Source of the DNA: Taeniopygia guttata | Lineage: Eukaryota; Chordata; Aves; Passeriformes; Estrildidae | Direction of reading: 5' to 3' | NCBI RefSeq assembly: GCF_048771995.1 | Contig: NC_133030.1 | Span: 58,374,001 to 58,438,000, forward strand | Length of the DNA: 64,000 nucleotides | Part shown: one piece after another, positions 25,101 through 37,365 of the stretch | Layout: each line of letters opens with the position of its first letter | Numbering within the stretch: position 1 is the first letter of the stretch | Position numbers and translations under genes: made by a program | Notes under the pieces: model-generated | Database searches by the model: none | What the model was told of the DNA's origin: nothing | Seen by the model: only the letters and a program-made list of their open reading frames with translations

Positions 25101-28100
25101 AGGATTTGGAACAGATTTCCTGGAGCTCTTGCTCGTGCCAGACACCTTTGTTCTGTGGGAACTGTGCCTTGCACAATTCCTGTATGCTTTTTTGCCCTCC
25201 TGACTTGACAGGAAAGCTTGTGGTGGCCCTCTGCAGCATTGGGAAGTTGTGATGATTAATGTGAGTTACCTGTGTGTTACCTCGAGTTTAATTTCTATCC
25301 CCAGCTGAAAAGCAGAACAAATTATTGCAAGGAAACTGGTGAACGAACCCCTGTGGTGTCACAGAACTGCAGCCAGCAGGCCACAGAGCCTTGAAAGCCA
25401 AAGTTGTGATGATCAGAAGATAAAACCTCGTGTGGAATAACAAGAAAGTTTTCTCAGTGGTGTGTTGTAGCTTTGAATAATCCATGTAAGGAGTAACAAA
25501 AGCCCAGTAAAAAGGGTTATTTGATGGGCAGGAGGAGCCTTGGTGGGTGAATGGGAGCCAGGGACCAGCTGGGAGCAGAAAGCTGTACCATGGCTTGTGT
25601 CCCTTTCTAGTGTGTCTGATTTTGTTCCTGAACAATGAATACTGAACTTCTTAATCTAGTCTTGATTTTGGTTATTGTTAAATGTTTTCTTCTCTGTTGT
25701 TTCTCCAAGGAAATATTAAATTGTCCTCTTTTTTTGTTTTTTTCTTCCCCATCTGTCTACTGGTGTTTATCTCTTCCTGGAAGAAATCCAAGTTTAGTAA
25801 TTAAGGCACTAGGAACAGTCAGAGGTGGGATCAGTAGATAAAATGTAATTATAATAGATCTATGAATCTCTCTGCTGTAAATATTTTAACACCTCAGGCC
25901 AAATCCTCAATGAAGACAAACAGAGTTTTTGGAGATCACACTGTCTTATACCTACTGGGGATCTGTGCAAAACTGCACTGACAGCTCCATTGTGATTGTG
26001 TGGGAAAACTTAAAAAAAAACTACCTTAGGAAGATGAGGGACAATACCCTGCCCAACAGGCAGTTTGGATGAAATGTGTGATTTTTTTTTCTCACATCCT
26101 GTGATATATGTTTGCTTATCTTTTTCCCTTGGCAGTTTTCAAATACCTTGAAATGGAATTATGTCTGTATAGGTAAAATCTTCAGTTGCAGTGGTGAGCA
26201 GCTTGATTACATATACTAACTAGACAAGGGGTGTAACTTATTCCCTAATTTTGGTGCTTAGATGAGGGTTTGTGGTAGAAACATTCCACAGGAAATAAAC
26301 CCACAAAAAGACAATTTTGGAGAAGAGCAGCAAATTGCCTGAAAATTCCCCAAATCTCCCAAATCCCACCATTCCTGGGCATCTTGTTTACCCTTCTGCT
26401 GAAGTCTGGAGCAGGTTTCCATGCCATAGCTGGTGGCAGTCACTATTTCTGTCCTTCCTGACCTCAGAAAAAGTTCTCAGGGGACATTGGCCCTGAGGTC
26501 TTCCTCAGCTGCAAGCCCTGGGGAAACTGAGGTCAAGTGTTACCCAGTGAACCTGCAGAGTGTCAGATGTTCTGTCACGTCCTGGAGTGGCTCAAAGGCT
26601 GCAGAGGGACGTGTGGGAAGGTTGCTGGCCACGGATATGGCAAGAGGAGGACTTTTGAGTGAACAAGAGCCCCCTAGGTGATCAAGAGTTTTCCAAGAGA
26701 CTGTATGGATGAGCCCTAACAAAAGATGAAAAAATCAAAAAGAAAGTGAATGTTAAGGTAATGGAAGACTGGTGGCAATTCCTGCTTGCCAAAACTGAGT
26801 GGCACAGGTCCTGTAGGAGCAAAGGCAGTTAGATGGGAACAGACAGCTTATTGCATAATAAAAGCAATTAATCCCTCAGTGTGTCTTCCTTCACAAGCAG
26901 AACCAATGATCTCATGTATTTTAAACAATGTCATCTCCACTAACTCAATAGAGGGTTTGAATAAAGCATTGGATAAGAATGCAGCATTATTATAATACGA
27001 AGAAAAACAGTCTCATTGAAATGTTAGCTACATGCTCCATCCTTTAACAAACAGAGATTTCAGGGAGCTGAGAGTAAAATTTGAGTCTATAAATCTTCCT
27101 GTATTACTGTGTAACATTACATGTAACAGAACACAAAGTATAACATAATATAGTGATACAATATAATAATATACAATTTAAAATCTAAAAGGCATCTGTT
27201 CTTCAAAACCAGGGTCCAAGGCTCATCTGGCCCTTCTGGGTGGCCTCTTTCCTTATGTGGAATTGATATGAAAACTCTTACCTCAAGCTTGTGTCTGCAC
27301 TGAGTGTGTGATCAAAGAACAAACCACAACGATCTTTAAAGTCACCAGAAAGCTGCATGTCTATCAGAGATGTATTTCATTATGTTTCAGAGATGCCAAA
27401 AGCATCTTTTCCCTTCAAGGTTTGCCAATTTGTTTGAAAGAAGACGTAAAGGATGCATCTGTGCAAAGGCTTGGACTTACACAGCTGCAAAAGAGGGAAA
27501 CCAGTTGTTTATCCCTTCAGCTCTCTTACATTTGCACAAGTAAACACTGCACAGGCTGGAAAGGATGTGCCCCACACCATGTCTGTGTCAAGCTGTGAGT
27601 GCTCAGAGAGAAAAAGCTGTGCCTGGCTCTGACCAGAAGCTTTTGGAAGCAATAATGAGCAAAGCTCGTGGCATCACCAGCACATCTATGAAACATAGTG
27701 ATGTTTCTATAGAAATATGCTACTGTGGTTAAGTGCACACCAAGAGAAAATATGCCTCATGCAGATTTCTTGGTCACTTGGTTTCTGGCAAGGGATGACA
27801 ATTAGAAAGAGGAGTTTTAAGGCATAAATCAGCTTTGTTTGGGCTGAGCAGCATTTGTGATGTAAGAAATGTAGGCCCCAGCAGTGGCAGATGTCCTTGG
27901 CTCTTCCACTGTATTTCAGTGTTAAAGTGGCTGTCCTGGGAGGAGTCGGGAGCTGAGGGTTACCTGGGTTTTAGGGAACTACAGCAAATTAATTAATCTT
28001 GGGGAAATGTGTTTTGCAAACAGTGAATAAAGATTAAAACCCATGAGGTGACATTATCCCTGACAACCTGCATTTCTATGGGATATTTTTGTCCTCTGAA

Positions 28101-28411
28101 ACAGAACTTGGTAGTGATGATTGAAATAGGGTACTTTTGTTGTTGTTGTTGAAACTAAAAAAAAGAAATACTGTCTACAATTGGAATTTTCAGTTTTGTG
28201 AGGCGGGGCAGGGGAAGCGGGACTTGAGTATTTTTTTCTCAGTAGGCTCAGGGATGTTCATTGGGAATTACCAGTAGGAGCGACAAAAAATTGTCTTGCT
28301 ATGTACAACTTGTCATTTACATGTGTAAAAGTTAGCTCTTTGAGAAATGCTTGTTGTTTAGGTCTGTTCCATTTTGGTTTTGTTTTTTCTGGGAGCCAAG
28401 TCCATGAATGA
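16151..28411. other. Long intergenic stretch without recognisable repeats or genes
   Basis: About 12 kb in which I recognise no CR1, LTR, exon or RNA gene. A T run lies at 17887-17904. Sub-regions such as 19650-20045 have a unique, AT-balanced character with homeobox-like sites and could be conserved non-coding DNA, but this cannot be judged without alignment. Open frames are all below about 141 codons and overlap one another. Confidence 0.45.
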
Positions 28412-28640
28412 AGAATCACAGAATGGTTTGGGTTGGAAGAGACCTTAAAGATCACTTATTCCATCTCCTGCCACTGGCAGACACAGCTCCCACTATCCCA
28501 GGTTTCTCCAAGCCCCATCCAAGCTGGCCTTGAACACTTCCAGGGATGGGGCATCCACAGCTTCTCTGGGAACCCTGTGCCAGGGCCTCACCACCCTCAC
28601 AGGGAAGAATTTATTCCCAATCTAAACCTCAGATTGTCCT
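28412..28640 (-). mobile_element. CR1 LINE 3' fragment
   Basis: Starts with AATCACAGAATGGTTTGGGT followed by TGGAAGAGACCTTAAAGATC, then AGCCCCATCCAAGCTGGCCT and TGAACACTTCCAGGGATGGG. This is a well-preserved reverse-complement CR1 3' end. Weak similarity may continue to about 28720. Confidence 0.95.
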
Positions 28641-31600
28641 GACCCTGTCCAGAACGACACTTGATCTGTCTCCTCTCACTCCCCGCACTTGGAGAAGGTT
28701 CTGGATAAATGATGGAGGGCAAGCATGGGAAATCAGGAGGAACTCTGATTTTACTCCTCGTGTGCTGCCGTGCAGCCTCGGAAAGGAGAGGAGCTTTTGT
28801 GCACGGCTGAAGCGTGCGAGTCCTCTGGGAGTTCCATGCCCTTCTGAAGCCTTGGACCCAGCTGTGGGATTTTCCCTGATGTTGCTCAGTTTTGCTTCAG
28901 TGTTCCCAAAATAAAGAAGAGCACAGGAAACAAATTTAAAAGTTGCAAAAGACAAGAGCAACAAATGATGGGACTCTGTAAATTTTTGATAGCCTAGCTT
29001 TTTTTTTTTTTTTTTTTTTTGAATTTTTTGTTAGTAGAGATGTTGCTAACTACCTGTTTATGAATTTAGACGACGTTTGACCCACATGGACTGCTAATTA
29101 TACCAGTTTAGTATTTATGATGTCTTTTCAAACCAGTGTACGACAGAATAGTGCAATCAAAAGTGGTTTTCCATGCCAAGGAGACCGAAATATACATTTC
29201 TTTCTCCCAAACAGACTAAAGCCTGTGGGTTTAATGTCACAACTCACAGAGTTAAGCCCTGGAGTGTTGCTGCTGCAGCCAGGCTCAGCCCTTGGGGCTG
29301 CTGTGCGGGTGCATTTGAAGAGCAGGGACACCATGGCAGCGCCGTGTGTCTTTGTGCTCCAGGTTTGCTCTACCCATGCGGGCTGGAGCCCTACAGAGTC
29401 CCATGGAAGCCGAGCCAGCAGCTGCTCCCCATGCAGAGCTGCTGAGGAGGAGGAGAAGCCCCCTGAGCCTCTTGTTCCTGAGGCAGAAAAGGCAGAACAG
29501 CATCCTGCCCCCAGGGAGGAGCTGCCATGTAGGGTGTTGCACTTGGCCTTGTTGAATGATAAACCTTTGTGAGGTTTATTTTGCTTTTTGTATGAGATCT
29601 TTTTCCCCTCAGAATCAGTTGTGATGGCAGCTGCTGCCTTCAGATTTCCTATTACAAACAAACAAAAAACCAAAACTTTTGGTTCAGATATTTGTCTCAG
29701 TGTTCAAAGAGCAGCTAGATGTGCTCATGGAGGAAGAAGCTGCCTGTCAATGTGAAATGCAAAGGAAACATATCTGGCTTAGGAAACTCCTGGAGTGCAA
29801 AATATCCATTTTGGAGAGTACCTTCACATGGCTGCCAGGTGCTTGTATTCCTTCCCATACACCTGTTCTCAGTCAGTGTTGGAAACAGGACAATCCAGGT
29901 CTTTTATCTGTAGCAGCATCTCAGTTTTTTGTCCTCGTGTTTTTATTCCATATCATGAAACCACAAAAACTTTGTTGCTTCAAAAATGTTTCTCAGCAGC
30001 CACACACCTGATTTTTGGAGCTGCTTTGGCTACATATCACAGCAGAAGATAAACCAGCTTGTTGATATGGTAATCTACATTGCAAAGTTTGCATATGAAA
30101 CAAAAAAAAAAAAAAAAAGTGTATTGAAATAGAAAGGTGGTGCAGTGAGGTGCACCCCCGGTTACTCTGGAAACTGTCACATTTTGAAAGTAACCACTAA
30201 AAAATTAAAAAGACATGAGGCAAAACCTCATGAAAATACCTTAAAAGCTTAATACAAACTTCATTAAATAACAATCAGGGCAGTAAACTATTTGTGGTTC
30301 ACTCTTGTCATATGAGCTCATTTGTGGCTTGATTTTCTCTTGATTAAATTCTTTGTGAGAGCTGCTCTCAAAGGCAGGAAAAACAATGGGTTAGTTTTAT
30401 ATACCTGATTTAATCAGATTGCCCAAATTATCATTTTTCACCACTGACAAAGAGTCAGAAACAACCTCATATCCTTCTCTTCAGTCCCAGTCATTTTGGC
30501 ATCCACAATGTTTGGAGCAGGGAATTATGAAAGACTCATGGTAGCAGCAGTGACAGTGGAAAGTTTCAATAAGTGGTTCAGACCAGTGCAGCACTTACAT
30601 GGGGTCATCTGGCTGTAGAAGTCTTGGAGAGCTTTGTACTAGAAATAATCAGTGGACCCCCAAGATGTTGTGAGCCCCAGCTGTGACTTCTCCAGCCCCT
30701 TGGTGCAGCTACTGTCAGTGATGCCTCTGGTTTTAGCTTTTATATTTTTCAGATTGTGTGCTGCCTTGGTGTGTGGGTCTGGGCTTCATATTAGGAGATG
30801 GTGAGCTCTCTGCACAGAGTAGGGAGACAAAACAATTCCTTCTCTAGCTGGGGACCAAAGACAAATGATCCAAATCTCAGGTCCAAGAACATAAATAACA
30901 GTAGACTGAAGAGAGAAAAACAAGAAGGATGGGACTGCATAATCTAAAGCTGTAATTGGACATTAACTCCAATATGCAAATGGACCAGAACTTAGAAAAG
31001 TGAGAGATCTTCTGACTGGTTGTTCATTTTGTGACCATTTTGGTTCATCTTGGGTGTAGCCTTGGCTGGGCTCTTGTGCTGCCCAAGGTGGATCCATTGA
31101 GGCCTTTTAATAAATCCCTACTTTATTCTTTAACTCAGTCTAGTCTCTGTTCTGAAGGTCAGCCTTCACGAGGCATCATCAGGACAAAGTGGGAGTTCTT
31201 AGATGGGTTCAATTTGCTTTAAGAATTGCTTATTGTGTGTTAGAGAAGAAAAGGCCTCTCTGCAGATGCCTAAATAATCTGGTTTATCTGTGCTGAGTGC
31301 CTCTTGCCCTCACCTGATGCCATTTGCATGAGCTCTGGTCACACTGATGCACCTGAGGGGTGAATTTGCACCCTGTCTTGTGGTAGCCTGCCTGGAAAAT
31401 ATCCCAGCTCTTAAAAATAAACCTGTACATCATTCCATTTTGGTTTTGTTCCTTTTCCCCCTAAATTTTATACTCAAGTCTTCAAGTTTGATAAGTGAAA
31501 AGCCATTTAATCAAAACACCTTTCAAAAAAGGAAACTGCAAATCAAGAGGACATGTTGCCTTAACAAATGTCTTCAGTTAATTTGAATCAGACAGCTGCT

Positions 31601-32479
31601 TGAGGAATCCCAGAAGGATGTAACATAAGGCTATGCCTATTTTTCACCATCAGTCTCCAAGAAAATTTACCAATTTTTCTATTATTTATTAAGGTCTTCT
31701 ATGTTTTTATAGAAATCTGCCCAGAAGGAAGCAGGACTCAGCTTCTGCCTCTGACGGCCCAGGCAGAATCGTGTGCTGTGTTTGACATGCTGGTCCCTCA
31801 GAGCCTGGAAAACATGAAGAAATATGAGATGTCCTGCAGGAGTGTGGAAGACATCATGTGCCTTGGAGCTTGGTGAATTTCCAGCAAAATTTACTTTTGC
31901 TCCAGATTCATATTAATTCCTCAAAAGCTGCCAGTTGAGATACTCTTAGCTAAGAAAACGGAGGAAATTGAAAATCAGGGTAGACCAGAGGCACCCTTGC
32001 ACACAGGGTCTGAGTTACATTAAAAGAACAGCTTTAGGTATCCCTGTGAACCCGGGGAAAATGTCTGCACAATGCAAAGCAGCTGTGAAAAGACAAGAAC
32101 AGGATGGAAGCTGTGTTAACAAGGGAATAGGGAGTAATACAGAAAGTCCAGGGGCTTGACAAATTAATCAGAGCTGGGCAGCAGTTTAAGAAACCTCACA
32201 AGGATAAAAACCAGAGCTGCTCAAGTGATTTCCACCAAGAGCTGCTGGATAGATGTAAACACTGCAAGGAGTTGGGTGTTTCACTTCCAGAGGGATCTCA
32301 GGTTATACAGGAGTGCTGGGGACAGGGAGTGGGGGTGGCAGCACCGAAGGGAAACCGGGGGTGATGCTCTGGGGGTGTGTGTGACACAGAGCCCCTGTGT
32401 GCAGCACACAGAGGGGATGGAGAGGGATTGGATCACCTGGGCACATGGACACAGGGGAATGCTTTGTGATGAAGGCAGA
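28641..32479. other. Intergenic sequence, no gene seen
   Basis: Contains a 22-base T run at 28999-29020 and a 17-base A run at 30102-30118. The 151-181 codon open frames around 29.1-29.7 kb on opposite strands are mutually overlapping and featureless. Confidence 0.5.
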
Positions 32480-32695
32480 TAGATTTAGATTTCATATTAA
32501 ATTCTTCCCTGTGAGGGTGGTGAGGCACTGGCACAGACTGGCCAGAGAAGCAGTGGCTGCCTCATCCCTGGAAGTGTTCAAGGCCAGTTTAGATGGGTTT
32601 CTGAACAACCTGGTCTAGTGGATAGTGTCCATAGCAGGAGGTTGGAATGAGATGATATTTAAGGTCCCTTCCAACCCAAACCATTCTGTGATTTA
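32480..32695 (+). mobile_element. CR1 LINE 3' fragment
   Basis: Contains GAGGGTGGTGAGGCACTGGC, CCTGGAAGTGTTCAAGGCCA and GGTCCCTTCCAACCCAAACC, then ATTCTGTGATT at its end. It is a forward-oriented, 5'-truncated CR1 copy. Confidence 0.95.
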
Positions 32696-33002
32696 TGGGA
32701 CTGAAACAGGATTCAAAACATAAGGACAACCTGAAGCTGCGAGATTGCAGAAATAAAATAGTAGATGGAGAAAGAAACAAAAAACATAGATGATCTGAAC
32801 AAAAAAGAATTTCAGGCAGTGTTTTCTACACTGAGCCTCTGTTCAGACTATACAATAGAGGATTAGTAAATCTTATTCATTAAAAGCAGAATTGTATTCT
32901 TTAATTTCCAATTAATAGGTGTATTTCAGCCTCCTAGGCAAAGACAACAGAGAAACTGGAGACAGACCTGCTCATGCTGCAGATCAAATTGCTTTAATCT
33001 CT

Positions 33003-33070
33003 TTAAAGGGTGTTCCTTACTGATGCAGCTCCTTCTCGTTAAAGGGTGTTCCTTACTGATGCAGCTCCTT
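33003..33070. repeat. 32 bp direct repeat x2, period 36
   Basis: The unit starting TTAAAGGGTGTTCCTTACTG and ending GATGCAGCTCCTT occurs at 33003-33034 and 33039-33070. The copies are identical over 32 bp and separated by four bases. The identity implies a recent duplication. Confidence 0.95.
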
Positions 33071-35230
33071 GTTCCTCTGTCTGCTTATGCCTGCTCACAG
33101 ATCACCACAGTATATTCACGCTTCTAAAATACAAAATGCTTTGCCTGAAACCTTCTTAAAATTGGCCATGTGTAAAGATCATCATCAGATCCTGATCACT
33201 ATTACTCATTATATGGAACATGAAAGAGGGGAGTGTTCTTTTCCCTTTGCAGAAATATCATGCCCTTGGGTGAGTTTGGTGGTTCACTCAATTGCAGTGC
33301 TGTTCTCTGAATCCACTGTGTTTATTTGCTCTGAACCTGTTCCACCTTTGGAAGAGGCAGGTGGAGGAGAGAAGTGCAAGAAGAGGAGTTTAAGAGGAAA
33401 GAGATCAGGGTCATGAAAAGGAGAAAAATGGAGAGGGGTGAGTGGAGGGAGAAAGAAAAGGCTGCAAAAGGAGGGAAGGGTATAGATACCCTGAGTTGGG
33501 AGGATGTGGGAGCCATTGGAGCTTGGCAGAGGACCCAGCACTGAAATGCAGGGCACAGGGAATCACAGAGCCTGTGATTTGAAACATCAAATGCATCCAA
33601 CTGTCTTCTGCTCAGCTCATGGGACAAGGCTTGGGCATCACCTGGAAGGAGGCTGAAATCATGGAAACACTTTGGTGTCAGGAGTTGATGTAACCAGGAC
33701 AAAAGAATGGTTTAGAAGAGGCAGGCAGTTTTGCTTCACACCACAGATAATTCTGATTGTATTATGTTTTCTGGTTTTGTTGGCAAATATCTGACAGCAT
33801 GAGACAACAAATGGATTTTAACTTATTGTTTTCTCTAAGGAAAGCATTATTTTTTAAAGATCTCCCCATTAAACCTGCATATACTTGGAGCTTGAAGAAA
33901 ACAATCTGATGGAGCAAGGGGGAGGAAGGGGATGGAACAGCTGAAAATCTATTTGCTAAGTCCTGCAATGGAGAATACATATTTTAATGCAAAACAGTGA
34001 TGACAAGGGAAGCTTTAGACAGCTTCAAAGCAAAAACATCCAGGCAGGCAGTCCTACAGGACTTCAAAACCTTTCGTGGAGACAAAGCTTTTTGTACATC
34101 AGAGCTTGAAATTCAAATCAAGCAGAGATCAAGCCAAGCCAGCTTGGAGCATTTTGCATTTCACTTGATGTCCTTAAAGGCTGCAAGAGTTCCTTTATCA
34201 TTTTCTTGCATCACATGCCATTTTCGGAGCTGTTTTGCAGGAGTTTCTTTGCTCCTTTTCTTCCAGTTTCCTTGAGTGGTTACACAGATTTGTTGTGTAT
34301 CACATGTGTTTTTTAAAGCTTTTGTTCAGCTGGATTCTCCTTCCCTCCCTTCAGCCTCAAAGGCAGATTTACAGGAATCTTTGACACTGCATTATTTTAA
34401 AAGCTTTGCTCTTCTTATCTTCATGGCCTTGGAGGTCACAAAGAACTACATGTGAGGATAAGCATCAGGTTCCCCAGCATGGAATAAAGTCAGACTGGAT
34501 TGCAAAAAACACTTTAACACATAAATCCAGATACTCTTTGCAGTGTCTCCCCTCTCTCCTATCACTGATGAGATTTCTTGAATTTATTTAAAAGAAGACA
34601 GGAGGGAAAAGTGCCAGGAAGAGCAAAGATATCCCCAAACCTTTTTCAACGGACCTGAAATAACATTTTAATTCCATCCAAATAATGCTGGTTCAAGAGT
34701 GGCTCAGTAAAGATATTTTATAACAAAAGCAGCAAAGAAATTTTGTTGCCTAACTACTGATAGGGTTTATATTTCATTAATGAATGTCCAATATATCATC
34801 TCATGTAGAATGTTTTCAAATTAAAGGCAGAGAGGAAATTACATTTTCTTTTGTTGAAGGAGCAACTGGATATTGGAAAATAGTTGCAGGCTTTGCTGGA
34901 TTTGATTCAGAGAAATTCTTACAGCTTGGTTATCCATTGCCTGTGTTTTGTACTGTAATTTCAGCCACACTGTTTTTCTCCATGTGCTGCTGCAACTAAG
35001 GAACCTGGATCTTTTATAACTTACAGCTCAGCTGTGGCAGAGATGGGGAACTAGGAGAATTTTGGGTATGAAACTTAGGTTTTCCCACATCCAGAGACAA
35101 CTGAGATGGCTGGAGGGGTGGCACCCCAAATCTTGGCTCCCTGGGTGCAATATCAAAACCTGCACCAGCTGCCTCCTGATCTCCTGGATGAGACCCAGGT
35201 GGCTGAATTAGCATCAACCCAATCTCTGCT

Positions 35231-35294
35231 GGGACAAAGAATAAAAATGGGGCAAAGAATAAAAATGGGACAAAGAATAGAAATGGGACAAATC
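35231..35294. repeat. 18 bp minisatellite, about 3.5 copies
   Basis: GGGACAAAGAATAAAAAT repeats at 35231-35248, 35249-35266 and 35267-35284, followed by a partial copy. Individual copies differ by one base at most. Because 18 is a multiple of three, it gives a repeated hexapeptide in an incidental open frame. I do not regard it as coding. Confidence 0.95.
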
Positions 35295-35717
35295 AGCCTG
35301 GTTTTGGCAGTGACACTTGTTACCCTTCAGGGCACCAAGGGGCTGGGTGGCACTTGGGGGTCTCATGGGCTCCCATTCTGTGTCCCTGGGGATTTCAGCA
35401 TCCCTGCAGTGCATGGGTGCCACTTACAGCCTGGCAGGGAGTGAGGAGAGGGGCTCGAGAAAAGCTGTGCCCAGCCAGGTGTGGAGGGTTGAGGCAGGCA
35501 GAAATAGCTCTGCAGTGATTTAAGCAAGACAAAGGAGCAGTGCTGGTTTTGGCTGAGCCTGCTGTGGCTGAGGGAGATGAGGTTTATTTGGCCAGCAGTC
35601 ATAAAATGTCTCCTTGTGTTCTTCTGCATTTCAGTGTTCTGTCTTTTCATAGAGAGCTCAGTTTGTCCCTCTTGCTCCTAACCCTTCTATCAGTGCCATG
35701 CTTTTAATCTGAAGACA

Positions 35718-36040
35718 GAAATTAGGCTGTCCTACAAGGAGAGGCTCCAGGAGCTGAGGTAAGGGACTGGAGTGGGATTTAAAAGGCAGTGGTTTCAAAC
35801 TGAGAGAGGGCTGGCTTAGATTAGATATTAGGAGGAATTTCTGGACTGTGAGGGTGGTGAAACCCTGGCACAGGTTGCCCAGAGCAGCTGTGGCTGCCCC
35901 ATCCCTGGGAGTGCTCAAGGCCAGGTTGGATGGGGCTTTGAGGAACTTGGTCTGGTGGAAGGGGCCCCTGCTCATGGCAGGGGATTTGGAATAGATGATC
36001 CTTAAGGTGCCTTCCAACCCAAACCATTCAGTGATTCTGT
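35718..36040 (+). mobile_element. CR1 LINE 3' fragment
   Basis: Runs from AGGCTGTCCTACAAGGAGAG through AGGAGGAATTTCTGGACTGT and CACAGGTTGCCCAGAGCAGC. It ends with GTGCCTTCCAACCCAAACCA and TTCAGTGATTCTGT. It is a forward-oriented, truncated CR1 copy with a typical tail. Confidence 0.95.
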
Positions 36041-36359
36041 AACACTGACAGTCCCTTCAGCTCTGAGCAGTTTCTCCATCTGTGTGCTGGACACCAGCTG
36101 TGTGCCCAGGAGGAGGCTGCTGCTGCAGATCCCCAGCCCTGGCCTTCCTTGGAGGAACCCTGGAGTCTGTTGCATCACAGGCTCAGACAAGACGGGGTGG
36201 CACAGGAATCCTCACAAATGTAACAACCTTAATGGTGGCATTTGCAGTAAAATGTGAGAGGATGGTAATTCCTGCTGTGTGCCTCCAATTCTGATGCTAT
36301 TTCCAGGCGAGGACAAGAGGATGATCTTTGCATTTTGCTCTGCTGCATAGGTCTGAGCT

Positions 36360-36418
36360 ATTTGTTGCTTCCATAACCTTAAAGGTTGTTTCCAACTGGA
36401 ATGGCTCTGGGATTCCAT
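36360..36418 (+). mobile_element. Possible CR1 3' end remnant
   Basis: AACCTTAAAGGTTGTTTCCA followed by ACTGGAATGGCTCTGGGATT resembles the last 50 bases of a CR1 element with several mismatches. Too short to be certain. Confidence 0.4.
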
Positions 36419-37074
36419 ACTGAGTGGTGTCTTTCTGAGGAACCAGGTGCTCAGCCAGCTCTGGAGGATTTATCCAGCATCTCCCTCCTGCCAGGTAGGA
36501 AGGACAAGGAGTGTTCAGCAGTGGCTGGCAGAGGTTCTTGCTGAAAGGGAGGGGAACAAGCAGCCTCCTGCCACGCACAGGAGTGATTCCTGCCTCTCAA
36601 GATATTGGCATTTACTGCTCCTGAAACCACAGGTAGCAGCAGTCTCTCAGCATCTTCTGCTGTGAAGAGCCAGGTGAACCACTGTGCTCAACATTCACTC
36701 AACAGAAAAAGTGCTGTTGACCAAAGGAATATTGGTAAAAAGCCCTTCACTTAATTTAGTGTATTTTTGTTTAATTGTTCCCAAGACTTTTTTCAAGGAA
36801 GGGCAGTTCCAAATTTAGGTTAAATTGGCTACAGAATACACACCCAGCTGGAGATGCTGTTAGTTTTCAGTTTGGAGATCTCCTCAGAAACCAGTGAAAT
36901 CTGTTGTGGAAAAGCCAAAAACCCCAAGTAATTTTGGCTTTAAACACCTGACCCACAATTAGCATTTTGCCTTTTTCTAAAGAGCAACACAGAAGCCTCA
37001 GGCTGTATGAGTGCTGGTTGCTTAGTCAGGAGAACAGGAGACTCAGGGTTCTACAGCTCCCTGCCAGGAGGCTG

Positions 37075-37365
37075 TAGCCAGGTGGGAGTTGGTCTCTTCT
37101 CCCAGGTCACAAGTGATAGCACAAGTGGAAATGGCTCAAGCTGTGCCAAGGGAGGTTTAGATTGGAAATTAGGAATAGCTTTGTTGCTGAAGGGGTGTCA
37201 AGCAGTGGAACAGGCTGCCCAGGGCAGTGGTGGAGTCCCCATCCCTGGAGGGATTTGAGAGATGTGTAGATGGGGATGTGGTTTCCTGGTGGGTTTGGCA
37301 GTGCTGGATTAACAGCTGGGCTCAGTGATCTTAGAGGGGCTTTTCGACCCTAATGATTCTGTGAA
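37075..37365 (+). mobile_element. CR1 LINE 3' fragment
   Basis: Contains GGAACAGGCTGCCCAGGGCA, GTGGTGGAGTCCCCATCCCT, GGAGGGATTTGAGAGATGTG and GGGCTCAGTGATCTTAGAGG, and ends AATGATTCTGTGAATCC. It is forward-oriented; the 5' boundary is approximate. Confidence 0.9.

Larger units (their letters stand above)
32696..35717. other. Intergenic sequence, no gene seen
   Basis: Non-coding. It holds a 32 bp tandem duplication at 33.0 kb, a purine-rich segment at about 33355-33480 and an 18 bp minisatellite at 35.23 kb, listed separately. No exon is supported. Confidence 0.5.

Noticed and set aside
29128..29673. 181-codon minus-strand and 151-codon plus-strand frames at 29.1-29.7 kb
   Set aside because: They occupy the same DNA on opposite strands with no domain or splice evidence. 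At most one could be real and neither is supported.
33560..33590. CR1 start (AATCACAGAGCC) at 33.56 kb
   Set aside because: The similarity ends after about ten bases and the expected GGTTGGAAG and CCAACC blocks are missing.
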